Assembly: GCA_963969345.1 (NCBI GenBank) | Contig: OZ017770.1 | Span: 4,845,246 to 4,909,245, forward strand | DNA length: 64,000 bases | From: Turbatrix aceti | Lineage: Eukaryota > Nematoda > Chromadorea > Rhabditida > Panagrolaimidae | Direction: 5' to 3' | Position numbers and translations under genes: made by a program | Shown: piece after piece, positions 38,901-49,249 of the stretch | How positions within the stretch are numbered: position 1 is the stretch's first letter | How the letters are laid out: each line of letters starts with the position of its first letter | The notes under the pieces: generated by a model | What the model was told of the DNA's origin: nothing | Database searches by the model: none | What the model saw: the letters and a program-made list of their open reading frames with translations, nothing else

Positions 38901-40075
38901 ATTAGTTTATCCTTTTCGTCACACTCGGCGTTTTTTGAATCTTTCGGTTGCAGTGCCTTTTCTAATCCATTGATCCCTTTAAATTCTAAACCCCCTAGTT
39001 CATCTTCCCTAAGCCTTCTTTTTCATTCTTTCCTGTGTAGCAAAATAGCTTTCCAGAAAAACTCGAAAAAATGCAAAAATAGATTTTCGTGGTGATCAAT
39101 AACGTTTCTCGCGCAAAAATTTGCATGTAGACAGCTTTTCGCTTCCTGAACAAACATGCTATTGTGTAATGAAAAAAACCATAATTCACACATATGAAAC
39201 ATTGCATTCTTTCCTTTTTTGTGCAGTTTTAATTTCCATCCTTCTATCGATCGTGCAAGCACTCTCAAAATCGCCGGTTTTGCCTGATTTTGAGTGAAAT
39301 TGGCTTATAAGCGTAGTAATAAATGTGGAGTACAGCAGATGACTCTTCCTCATTTGTCCCGCTGTTCCTCTAATTTGCATTGCATAATTGGCGGGAGAAA
39401 GAACCCTCGGAACCAGCAGTCATCTCGTTTGGGACTCACTGTGTCACACACATTCATAGCAAATGTTCGAGCTTGCCAAAACTCGTTGTTGTAAGATATT
39501 TAAAGTTTAAACTCGGGAAGAGTTACGACTGCCCTGAGGCACCTTTCGGCTGCTTTCACGAACCTGAGTTGATAAATCCAAAGCGATAAAGTTGGGCCAG
39601 CATGATTTGTTGGGCAAACAGTTGCGCAACGGCGCCAATCAGATGATACGTCTGCGGCAGGGGAGGTCCGTGGACCCAGAGAGATTTGAAAAAATTTAGG
39701 CAACATGCTGAAAAACACAAATTCATGCATCATCATCAGTGATGCTTGTCAGTACTCACATTTCCGACTGCTTCCGGTCAGCTCGAGTATGCGCTCGGTT
39801 CTGGCGCTCAGCTGCTCGTTGTCGCCGGCTATGTTGCCGGATTTAAAAGTACCAAACGCAAAGAAAAGTGTAAGTAGCGGGATACAAGCACCGTATAAAA
39901 AGGCGTAAATTGTGAGCCAAGAATAGGGATAAGCGCCGTGAGGCCATTTCATATCAGTGTACAGTCGGTACCGTTCGAATCCAAGGTAGATCAGGTAGGC
40001 CTGGATAAGCGTGAAGAGCAGTGTGTACCATATTGACCACAGAGTGTTAAGTCTGCCGCGGTAAATGCAGCCCAT
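35930..40075 (-). CDS. Tincar-like multi-pass membrane protein
   Basis: It resembles Drosophila tincar, a multi-pass membrane protein linked to cardioblast and eye development; its molecular function is unresolved. About twelve exons are visible, beginning 40075-39760, 39707-39564, about 38863-38713, about 38660-38409 and about 38225-38096. Recognisable blocks are LNTLWSIWYTLLFTLIQAYL, FKSGNIAGDNEQL, SLWVHGPPLPQ and LNTELDFLYHR. Later hydrophobic exons at about 38660-38409 and 37861-37540 bring the total to about eight helices. The C-terminal third is hydrophilic, rich in Ser, Tyr and Pro, with a glutamine run (36421-36462) and a GMGMGMG stretch. The final exon ends at 35930. Homology is from recalled tincar sequence. 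Exon limits in the 35.9-39.5 kb part are approximate. Confidence 0.72.
36421..36462 (-). repeat. CAA/CAG repeat encoding polyglutamine in the tincar-like gene
   Basis: Read on the minus strand this is a run of about fourteen glutamine codons, almost all CAA with one CAG. It is followed at once by WNN and a splice donor. The plus-strand frame reads as polycysteine and is a shadow. Length variation between individuals is likely. Confidence 0.85.
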
Positions 40076-41664
40076 TTAGCTCAAAAACATGGACAGCAGG
40101 GCTGCGAATTTATCCAGCAGATGATTTTTGGGGTTGACCAGCAACCGTTAGGGGAATTGAGGTTCAATGACAATGACTCTGCTGAAAAGGGTCAATTCAT
40201 GAGGCTCCGATTACAGGTGCAATAGACAGGTGTGAGTTGCGCGAATCTATTGTCTCGTAACGGCCCAACGCATGCATGCAGCGCAACCCGAATGCGAAGG
40301 GAGCGTGAATGAGTCAAATTGACTTGTATCAAATCGACTATCCCCTTCTCCTGGCTTATTTTTTCCAACCAAATCAATGTGATGAACGCATGCTCAAACC
40401 AAAGTGAAAACAATTTTATGCTCCGCCAGCTAATTGGATCATGTTGACAGAATGGACACTTCATTGCCAAATGCTGTCGTCGACCCTATTTTACCCGCGG
40501 ACTGTCAGCAGAAAAGTACAGGCCAACTTTTGCGAAGGGTTATGATTAACAAGGCAGCAGAGCAAATATTTTTTGTTGAAGGCACACAGGCAGAAAGAAA
40601 CACCGCTTATAAATAGTTTCTTGAGATCGAACAACATGTGTGCCATCTGGGCCAACACCACTGGAAAAGCGTTTATTCAAAGTGTCCGCAGGAGAACGGA
40701 TATCTGATATCCGTGTTGAAAGGCGACACTTATCATCTTCCAGAGCGCTCATTTGGATGCGCATTTTGAAAAAAAAATAAACATTGCTCGACAGCATGTA
40801 TTTCATAACCACGAGTACTCAAAAATAATCTTGAAAGGCAATAAAGGACCGACAAAAAGGCAAAATAAACGTTTGCAAGAAGACACATAACCGAAAGAGA
40901 ACGCAAAGGCAAGAGGCAGCAGTTGGTGGCCACTGGCAGTACCGCCTGTGCTTGGTGTCCGCAGATATCGCCTCTGGCCTTGTGCCAGAAGAAACCAGAC
41001 CAATGCTGGACGCTGCTTGCTTGCTTGCAGGCAGCTAGTGTGGGTGAGCGAGCGCGCAAGCGGTCTGCTTACGGCATCGAGAGGCGGAGTCCGCGCGTTA
41101 CGAGCAGACAAGGTTTCCTCCCTTGAATGCCTTTGTCGCGCAGTTCGGGTGTCACTCGCCACCAGTGGTTACTATTTTGCATGACAACAATGGAAATAAG
41201 AAAAAAAAACCACCCCATATGATACCAAATGCGTGAGAATTAACTTCCAAGTTTTCGGCAAGTAAAACGGGGGTTGTGTTAGTGAAGACACGCGATGTCA
41301 GCCCGAATGACAACTCGAACGCTTTTTCTGTTTACTTGAACAAGGTTGACGCTGCGCATTAGCAAGCCTTCAACCTCCAGGCGAATAAAAAACTAAACAA
41401 AGAGGCACATCGCACTGCTCTGCATTCATTCTGCAATACCGAGTATTTAATTTTGATTTTTTCTCAATTGCAATTGCTGTTCAATCGACTTTATCTCGCC
41501 TGCTCAAAATGACACATTTTTGCCATCGAGTTTGTTTTCCTTTGTTAAAATGCACTGGAATTTGGAGAGGCGCGAAAGCAACTGCGCCAAGAGGAAAACC
41601 GAATCTTAGCTAATTAGTGGCAAATACACAACTGATGACACTTAAAAGGCGGACGGGCACAATA
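40076..41664. other. Intergenic region upstream of the tincar-like gene
   Basis: About 1.6 kb between the tincar-like start and the end of the stargazin-like gene. A distinctly GC-richer segment at about 40900-41170 contains several CpG dinucleotides (gagcgagcgcgc) and stands out from its AT-rich surroundings. Frames inside it are short, on both strands, without family similarity. It may be an upstream promoter or a 5' untranslated exon, but nothing in the sequence decides this. Confidence 0.4.
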
Positions 41665-42971
41665 TTATTTTATGTCATTCGGAAAAGCGGTTGAATAACG
41701 ATAAGCATTTTGGCCAAAAGAGTTGTTGTAGGATTCAATATCGTAAGTTAACGGCACTTGATGTTCCGAATGGTCGTCCGGATGTTGTGAATCACAGTAA
41801 AAGATTACAGGCATCTGGGAGCGTGACAGTGATTGGATAACGGTTCCAGTTTGTTGCCGAAATTCAAAGCGCTCTTTCTTGCGGATTTCATCGACTAAAA
41901 AGGCGTCATAAATTATTATAAGTAACGAAAGGGAAATAAAAAAAACACTTATACCAAGTATTTCCAAGCCAGGCACAATTCTGGATTTTTCCAACGCCGA
42001 AGGGTAACGCATGAAGTGTAGTTTTGTTTGTATGTAGACACACAATTGAACCGGCAAAAAACTAAGAGCCGAAACCGTAAATGCCATGCCATAATTGAAG
42101 TTAAACTTGGACGGCTCCCCCGCAGCATTTGCACGCATTCGAGGATGCATTTCGTCGTCGACTACGGACACAAATTGAAGGACTGCGGTTGATACCGTTA
42201 AGCCCCCAAGGACAAAAAATATGGCTGATATGATTGTATACTTATTTTTCTGAATGTGACCCCAAATGGAGGCAAGGAATGCGAGGAATGTCAGGAGCAC
42301 GCCGACAATGTGCATATAGGTTGGCACTCCGAGTCGAAGGACAATGGCATACGTTGCAAAGCTGAAGTCCGAAAGATCTTGATTCGTGTAGATGGGATTC
42401 CAGTAGCACATTAGACGAAAGTCTCGAGTACCTTAAACACAGGAAACCTTTTTTAAAGCATAATAAATCATGTCAACTTTACTGTATAATGTTTCGTCTA
42501 GCGTGCTATTGATGGCATTCCGTTCAAATGTTCGACATACTTTGAAATATCCGGTAGTGTAGGCGAATGGAAGTTCCTGACAAATTTTACATATGTTGTT
42601 AATAAACATGAAAGCTATCAACAACCCACCAAGAACTCCCCCTTTTCGTTAGTTTTGTTAATTGTACGCGGCTCATGGACGTACAACCAATTTTGATCCA
42701 CAATTGCAATAATTTGCATTACGAGCACGAGTAGCGCCATCGTAAAACTTGTGGCAAACATGGATAGCTCAGTGCAGCGGCTTTTAATGATGAACTGCAA
42801 GGTCAAATTTTTCGTGAATTAAAGAACGGAAATGCAACATCACCTGGGCAACATAGCTGCTGGTGGATACTTTTGGTGTCCGCTGGTCATCGTTTGAGCT
42901 TCCACAACTAGAAAAAAGATGTTCGGGGGAACAACTAGTGAAACAAACCTATCCAAGTCGTTGAAATTCAT
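41665..42971 (-). CDS. Stargazin/TARP-like (CACNG family) four-helix membrane protein
   Basis: Family members are claudin-fold auxiliary subunits of AMPA-type glutamate receptors or voltage-gated calcium channels. Exons are 42971-42949, 42907-42844, 42794-42630, about 42576-42537, 42431-41955 and 41894-41665 (about 332 residues). TM1 follows SRCTELSMF, and an extracellular loop carries NWLYVHEP and the GYFKVC...CYW cysteines. Next come TM2 (MHIVGVLLTFLAFLASIWGH), TM3 (IISAIFFVLGGLTVSTAVLQF) and TM4 after NFNYGMAFTVSALSF. A roughly 100-residue tail follows. The donor of the small fourth exon is uncertain (gtatgt or gtcgaa). The last intron (41954-41895) is 60 bases and in frame, so it may be retained. 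The left edge of unit D (42740) falls inside exon 3. Confidence 0.78.
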
Positions 42972-43553
42972 TTCCGGACAATCTAGACGGCGACACGAAG
43001 CTTTATGAGAAGCATAAAAAGCGTCCAGTCTCCGTTACAAAAGCGAAACTTCATCGCATTCTTATAAACTCCTTCAAACGAAAATACACGATTTAAAATC
43101 AAATTAGTAAACTCCGCCTGCCAAATTAAATTTTCTTTCAAAAACTTCCCCTATAAACGTGACCAAAATTTATTTTGCCTTTTGGGGATGTTTATACTTC
43201 TTGGCTTGAAAACAATTTTCGGTTACCGAAAACTTTCTTCGGCTCACTTTTGTCGGTGTAGTTCCGACTTAACGAAGCGTTGAGTCAGTGAGTAGCTCTT
43301 TAATTTCTAAGCTGACTACAAAGCGTTCAAATTTTTTTAGCGTAACGATTTTTGGATTTACAAAAATCATAATCGAATATCGTTTGGCACTCGTATGTGG
43401 GATGTAATTGCGTCTCAGCTCAAGTTATCTGATTTATTTTTATAGTATAAACATATTTATTACAATAAATTAAGGATCGATATATTTTTTCATCTCAGTT
43501 ATTTAGGTAGGAATGCCGATGCACGAGAACAAAAATTTTTGTCGCAAGGGAGT
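42972..43553. other. Intergenic, PI synthase 3' side and stargazin-like 5' side
   Basis: 582 AT-rich bases between two genes on the same strand. They presumably hold the stargazin-like promoter and the PI synthase 3' UTR. No further feature is recognised. The same stretch is copied at 54326-54907. Confidence 0.4.
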
Positions 43554-44279
43554 TCAGTTGGACTTGATACGTTGTTGAACGTCATGTGCGCCAAGATCTT
43601 GACTGGCCGTGACGAGGTGAACGAGACTGATGCCGACTTTGACCACGGCGATCGGGAATGTCAAAATCGTGAGAAGGGGAAGCAGGCAAATAGGTCCCAA
43701 ACACGGGCCACTCCCAAATGCCAGAAGATACAGGAACGAGAAAAACGCCTCGTTGCCCAGGCACATGAAGAAGAGAAACGGCCTAAAAAATATAAAAGTG
43801 GGTGCAAATGGTCAAAAACCATACTTGGACGTGTAATAATAGTGCAAAATCGGATTATTGGACTCTTTGTGGGTAGTGCGACCAGTGAGATCGACGACAT
43901 GGAGATGTAGCCAGTGGGAGCCAATGTCGATGATAGCGACCAGTTGAAAGGCAAACAGCCACTTGGGGTAAAAGGCCGCGAGAGTCATGAGCAGACCCAG
44001 AAAGGCGAGCCGGTCTGTCAGCTGATCCAGCATCGCTCCGAAGCGCGTGCCTTCAAACAACGATGTCCTAACAGCAGCTTATCAACTAGTACAAAACTAA
44101 CTCTGATTGTACGCCCGAGCTGCATACCCATCAAATGCATCGGCGAAAGCGCTGAGAAAGTAGAAAATCCCCGCAGCAGCAGGACGAGTTGGCATCAAAA
44201 ACAGCGACAAGATGCCGAGAACAATGCGAGCATAACCGATCAGGTTCGGCACAAATAGGAAGATATTGACGTCTGCCAT
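43554..44279 (-). CDS. CDP-diacylglycerol-inositol 3-phosphatidyltransferase (PI synthase)
   Basis: The enzyme makes phosphatidylinositol from CDP-diacylglycerol and myo-inositol in the ER membrane, feeding all phosphoinositide signalling. Exons 44279-44102, 44050-43825 and 43782-43554 join in phase to 210 residues; the human enzyme is 213. The CDP-alcohol phosphotransferase motif is complete: D47, D50, G51, A54, R55, G64, D68 and D72. The N-terminus (NIFLFVPNLIGYARI) and the HWLHLH and CLGNEAFF segments match the family closely. It is divergent from the TFAM-like gene, 610 bases apart. Confidence 0.96.
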
Positions 44280-44889
44280 GGCGACAGTGCTAAAATCCTA
44301 ATAAAAGCACGTTGGAAATTAAAGAAAAATTCACGTCACAGCCGACTTGGCAATTAGGAGTGAGTGAATGGCCTAATGTCATGCAGGCAGATTCCAAAAA
44401 AAACCAATAATTTTGCTTTTAGCATGTCGTGAAAAAATTAACGTCAAATATTTCGATAGAAAGGGAAACAACGAGTCAGCCGGGAATCACGTTGTATGCG
44501 AGTGAAGTTTTGCGTACGTCTGCACGCGAATGAGGCAGAGGCGAGGCAAACAAATTATGCGTATCGACTAAAAAGGAACTGTGGTGTCACAAAGTCACAT
44601 ACCGGACACAGCTGCTTTGTGATAAACGTAACAGGTGCGAGGTGCACCTTTTCCGGCAAAGACATTATCAAAACAAATCCCGTTGATAAGCAGTTTTTAC
44701 TCCATATAATATTATTTTCCTCAGACCGAATGCATGCGCATTTGCGTTTCGAAGCGAAAAGTCAAATCATAAAAACGGCGGGATATTTTTTTGCACTGCT
44801 CTTCGAGTAAACACCGCTTTATTCTTGTTCTCACTTTTTTCAGTTTATCATTGGATTATTTGCTGCCATTTACGTTGATTTCGCAAAGC
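44280..44889. promoter_or_regulatory. Divergent region between PI synthase and TFAM-like genes
   Basis: 610 bases separating two divergent starts, likely a shared or back-to-back promoter region. Weak short frames lie in it. No canonical core promoter motif is certain. The copy at 55634-56242 has a few substitutions and short indels in A runs. Confidence 0.35.
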
Positions 44890-45779
44890 ATGCTGAGCTC
44901 TGTTCGTGCTCTCACCTTTGCCATTGGCAGGGTGCAAATGTAAGTTAATCTGAACACGTGATCGAGATAGTGATCTTGTTTTTCTTACAGCGGTTCGGCC
45001 GGCCTTGCGACGGCTGGTACCAGCAGCACTTCGCCGAAGCGTCTGCCCCGTGGATACAACCGACCGACTGCTTACGGCGTTTTCATCAAGGATAACTTCA
45101 AGGGCAACGATGTGAAGGCCGAAGCGAAGCGCATTGCCTCTCTCTGGAAGTCTCTGCCGGTCACTGACAAAGAAGTGAGTTCTTTCGTTGTTTTTTCACT
45201 GTTTTATATGCTCGATTATTTCAGCCCTACATTCTGAAGGCGAAGAAGATCGGAGAACAGCGTCAAGCCGAGTTCCAGAAGCTTCCCGCTGCCGAGCAGA
45301 AGGGTGCCGTCGAGAAGTCCGCTGCCGACCTCAGCAAGGAGAAGCGCTTCCGCCGCCTCCGTGCTCTCCGCAACTTCCGTCTCAAGACTGGTCATCCTAC
45401 GCGTCCGCTTACGGCGTTCACCCTGTTCTGCAAGGAGCGCTACAACGAAAACAAGGGCCCCGACTTTGTCCAGACTGCGCGTTCGCTTGCTGAGCAGTGG
45501 AAGACGCTCCCGCAGGCTGAACGTGCTCCTTACGAAGAAAAAGCCAAGAAGAACCTCGAAAGCTACAACATCAGTGTCAAGGCTTGGAAGAAGACTCATG
45601 GCGCTGTCTACGAGGGAATCAAGGCCGAGGTTCGTGCCAAGAAGGTCCGCGTCGTTGCCAAGAAGGGTCGCCCTAGCCGCTACAACAAGACTGTCTACAA
45701 CCGGGTTGCCAACCGCCTCAAGCGAGCCGGCAAGATCACTACCAAGACCCAGAAGCGTGTCAAAGCTGCTGCCAAGTAG
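44890..45779 (+). CDS. TFAM-like protein with two HMG boxes, copy D
   Basis: Mitochondrial transcription factor A packages mtDNA and activates its promoters. Exons 44890-44939, 44991-45174 and 45225-45779 join in phase to 262 residues. Residues 1-35 are basic and small/hydrophobic with no acidic residue, which fits a mitochondrial presequence. HMG box 1 spans about 38-100 (NRPTAYGVFIKDN). A charged linker follows, and box 2 spans about 136-203 (RPLTAFTLFCKERY). The roughly 55-residue tail is very lysine/arginine-rich. The order presequence, box, linker, box, basic tail is that of TFAM; a nuclear HMGB-type protein is the alternative. It is convergent with MON1, 124 bases between stops. Confidence 0.82.
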
Positions 45780-45903
45780 GTAGTGAGTTTTCGTTCAAGG
45801 ATTCGTGTTCTTTTGTTCTTTCTTTATCGGTATGTATAAAGCTTGCTTTACCGAAAAAACGTCTATTGAATACATATTATTTATTGCAATCCGTAAAATG
45901 TCA

Positions 45904-47455
45904 TTACTCGTTAAGCAATCCAGCTTGCGCAGTGAAAAATATGCGTTTTTCGTATTTACGTAGCTTTTTCAGCATGTTTTGGGCAACATCCCAGGCCATT
46001 TGCTTTGTCACGAACGGACTCAGGATGCAGTAGAGTTCGAAGCTGTCTGTGATCTGAAAACAAAGATTTAGGTTGATTGTGCCGAGTAACATTTTCAACG
46101 GTGCTTACCCATGCCAGGAAAGAAAACGTTTCCAACGAACAGAAGAAGAATTTGATTTTGTTGTGGACGCGTCGACACATGTCGACAAGCTTGAAGTAGT
46201 TGTGATAGATGTATCCGAGTTCTTCGATCTTGATACAGGGCTTGATAGGAGAGGAGCTGCATACTTGGGACAGCGAGACGTTTTTGTACATAAAATGCCA
46301 TAAATCTGCGGAGGCTACCTGTAACGAAGGGTTTTTTGTTGTGCGTCATAATAAAACATACCTGCTTAATAAGAAAGATATCAGGTTTGGTGAGAACTTC
46401 TTTAAGTTCATTGCATCTCTTATATTCCGAAATCTTGGTTTCGATTTCGAGTTTGACGTCTGACATTTCCGGAAACTCGTAGAAATTGCGGCAAATGATG
46501 ATGAGGCAGGGACCCTCTCCATTCCAAAGAAATGATATGTAAGCATGAAGAAAGGTGCTAAAACGAGGACTCTTTTTAGATTGGAATAGGAAAAAAGGGC
46601 AGAGCAAACTGACTTTGGATCGTGATTTGGCAGGCAAATAGGCACATTGGTTTCGATATCCCGCAGAGATTTCTGAGTCTCGATGAGATTGACAACTACG
46701 TTGAAGTCTGATGGAGTGAGATCCAGACTACGTCGTCGAACAATGCCGATGAGTTGGCGATGATTTACGAGAAATGCGAACTCGACTGTCTGTAAACATA
46801 TAAAACTGTGATAAAAAAAATTCAAGGAGCAAAGCTAAATTTACCCACCCGCAGTTTGTTATTGATAACCGTAGCCATGATATTCACAGTATGCTCCCGA
46901 TCTGCATCATTCATGGGCAGAATTCGAAAACCCGAAGAAAAGACAACGGGATCCTCGTTGAAACCGCTGACGCAGGCGGTGACGCGTTTGTCCAAATCGT
47001 CAAACCCAAACCACCTTCGCGAGTCAAAATTGGCCCGCTTCTCGTAGATCTGGTTCAGGAAGCTCTGAGTGATCATGGAGACGACCTGGTTAAACACAAT
47101 GTCCAGTTGGCTACCCAGGTTGAACGGATGTCTGGCGATGATGCAGAGAATCAGCGGCGAGCAAAGCGCGACCCGAATGCACACGTCTCCAGCTTGGATG
47201 CACTTGAGTTCATTGTCCCAATGCTTATACCGCATCACCATGGTCTGAACGATGGCAAAAAGATCGCAGAGCTCGTCTTCCGAGCCACAGCTAAAAAAAA
47301 CAACAAAGATCGGTCAATCAAAATTTTAAAACACATAAACAGGCTTACTTTGAATATATTGGCTTGCCGTACTCCGAGAGAATCCAAATTTGGTAAGGCC
47401 ATTTGCGAAGCAGCTCCCGGCGCGGATCACCATTTAAGCTATCTCCGTCAGACAT
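45904..47455 (-). CDS. Vacuolar fusion protein MON1 (SAND), copy D
   Basis: With CCZ1, MON1 forms the guanine-nucleotide exchange factor for Rab7 and drives early-to-late endosome conversion. Exons 47455-47349, 47290-46849, 46789-46614, 46557-46362, 46318-46109 and 46053-45904 join in phase to 426 residues. The N-terminus opens almost at once with KWPYQIWILSEYGKPIYSK, the first longin domain, so the long disordered leader of vertebrate MON1 is absent. CSPLILCIIA, the LPMNDADREH region, VPICLPN and TFLHAYISFLW mark the later longin domains. Relative to copy D' it has two extra residues (GF) from a six-base insertion near 47006. It is divergent from UBE2H, 323 bases away. Confidence 0.9.
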
Positions 47456-47778
47456 TGGAACAACGCAGTTTACCCGAAACAAAGCATTGCTTCAAAAGTT
47501 GCAAAAGTGAGCGATAAAATATTCTTGCCTGGAAAATTTCTGCACAGCGCGATGTGCGTCCGAGTCATGTGGCCGGGCGCACATCAGCTGAGACGTGTTC
47601 ATTGAATGAATTCTGTTTACTTGATACTATCATTTTTCATGTTAATTTTAAGCTTAAACTTTGTTTAAAATGTTGGCGATTTTGTCAAAACATTAGACAA
47701 GATTAGTTACTTGTTGATGATAAATTATGTTTTCAGGATAGCTTAGCAGAAAACTACAAAAAGTTGTGATCAAAAATC
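47456..47778. promoter_or_regulatory. Divergent region between MON1 and UBE2H
   Basis: 323 AT-rich bases separating two divergent starts, so a compact bidirectional promoter is likely. No specific motif is claimed. It is copied nearly unchanged at 58803-59125. Confidence 0.35.
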
Positions 47779-48831
47779 ATGTCGTCTCCTAGTGCTGGCA
47801 AACGGCGCATGGACTCCGACGTAATTAAGCTGTACGTTTGAATCAAGGATTTAAAAGGATTGGAACCGACCTCGCTTGACCCTATGCCCTGTCCAATTAG
47901 GCTTGATAAAAGTTATCATTTTTGGCAGAACAAAAATCGATGTTTTCTGATTTACGACCGTAAACGGCTTATACATTTCACTTGGATTTATTTACTGTTC
48001 TCGAGTATGAAAACAATTTTCGTTGGGGTCACTACAACCTGGACAAACGGTCCGATCGGGGTCTGAAATCGATAAGGGCAGCTTAGCTTGAATCAAAAAT
48101 CTTTAACCATAGTTTTTAATTTCTATTAATTTTTTTTATTGTTTCAGCATTGAAAGCAAACACGAAGTTACTATCACAAATGGGTTAAACGAATTTTCTG
48201 TAAAGTTTTACGGGCCGAAAGGAAGTAAGTTACCACACATTTTGCACATGATACCTAAATTTAAATATACCCATCAATATTTTTTAGCTGCATATGAAGG
48301 TGGCGTCTGGAAAGTAAAAGTTGACTTACCAGAGAAGTACCCTTTCAAATCGCCATCGATCGGCTTCGTCAACCGCATTTATCACCCAAATATCGACGAG
48401 GCTTCCGGCACGGTTTGTCTGGACGTAATAAATCAGGCATGGACCGCGCTTTACGGTAAAATAATGAATGATTTGAGCCATTACCAACCTTTTTTTAATT
48501 TTCAGACTTAACGAATATTTTTGAATCATTTTTGCCCCAGCTTTTAACGTATCCTAATCCGACAGATCCCCTCAACGGCGAGGCTGCTTCATTATTCCTG
48601 CATAAACCTGAAGAATTTAAAATCAAGTGTGGAGGTAAGAGGGACATGCGAATAACTCCAATGAAAGTTTTTTTTTCAGAATATGTAAAAAAATTCGCAA
48701 GTGAAGCAGCTTTGTTTCACCTCAATGATGCCAAAAAAAAACTTGTTGACAACCCGAACGACGACGCGGAAAGCACACTATCGACGATCTCCGATTTTTC
48801 CGAAGACGAAACCGAAGGAATGGAGTTGTAA
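47779..48831 (+). CDS. Ubiquitin-conjugating enzyme E2 H (UBE2H), copy D
   Basis: UBE2H takes ubiquitin from E1 and works with E3 ligases such as the CTLH/GID complex. Exons 47779-47831, 48148-48224, 48288-48455, 48506-48634 and 48680-48831 join in phase to 192 residues; human UBE2H has 183. The UBC fold is complete: HPN at 76-78 and catalytic Cys87 in SGTVCLDV, the same position as in the human enzyme. It has the family opening [15 protein letters not shown] and the YPNPTDPLN block. The C-terminus is acidic and serine-rich, as in the family. It is convergent with PLC delta, 418 bases apart. Confidence 0.96.
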
Positions 48832-49249
48832 CAATATTTACAACGAGCCTATAAGTGGCCTATAATACATTGTATTTTATTAACAATTTTATTTGATATA
48901 CGTTTTTACAGCTTTTTTAGAAAAATAAATAGAAGCAGCCATTAAATTTTTGTTGCTTTTTTGACGTACTAAACAATTGTATGACAGACACCTTTTCAAT
49001 TAGTTCAGGCTCGGAGAAGTTTACTTTGGTAAAAAACACGTTAATGGTTCTCGAACAAATAATTTTTGCATTTTTTGTATAATGGCGGTGAATTGGTAAC
49101 TTTTTTCTTGGTATCAGTTGACATGATCGGTATGAGTTCGTTCGTGCCAAGTATATCACAAAAATCCGGAGTAATAACGAAACGACCATTTATTTCGTAT
49201 CACCAGTAAAGTCACAAGTCATCAAAAAATTGAAAAGTGTAAAATTTGG
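48832..49249. other. Convergent 3' region of UBE2H and PLC delta
   Basis: 418 AT-rich bases between two convergent stops, so both 3' UTRs and polyadenylation signals. aataaa-like motifs occur (aaaataaat near 48922). The minus-strand frame at 48917-49189 has no family similarity. The copy is at 60179-60596. Confidence 0.4.

Noticed and set aside
40733..41162. Overlapping 100-120-codon frames in the GC-rich gap
   Set aside because: Frames occur on both strands, reflect GC composition, lack splice structure and resemble no family.
45304..45783. Arg/Ser-rich 159-codon frame over the TFAM-like gene (and 56657-57136)
   Set aside because: It is a shifted-frame shadow of the HMG-box exon, whose frame has clear family similarity and matching splice phases.
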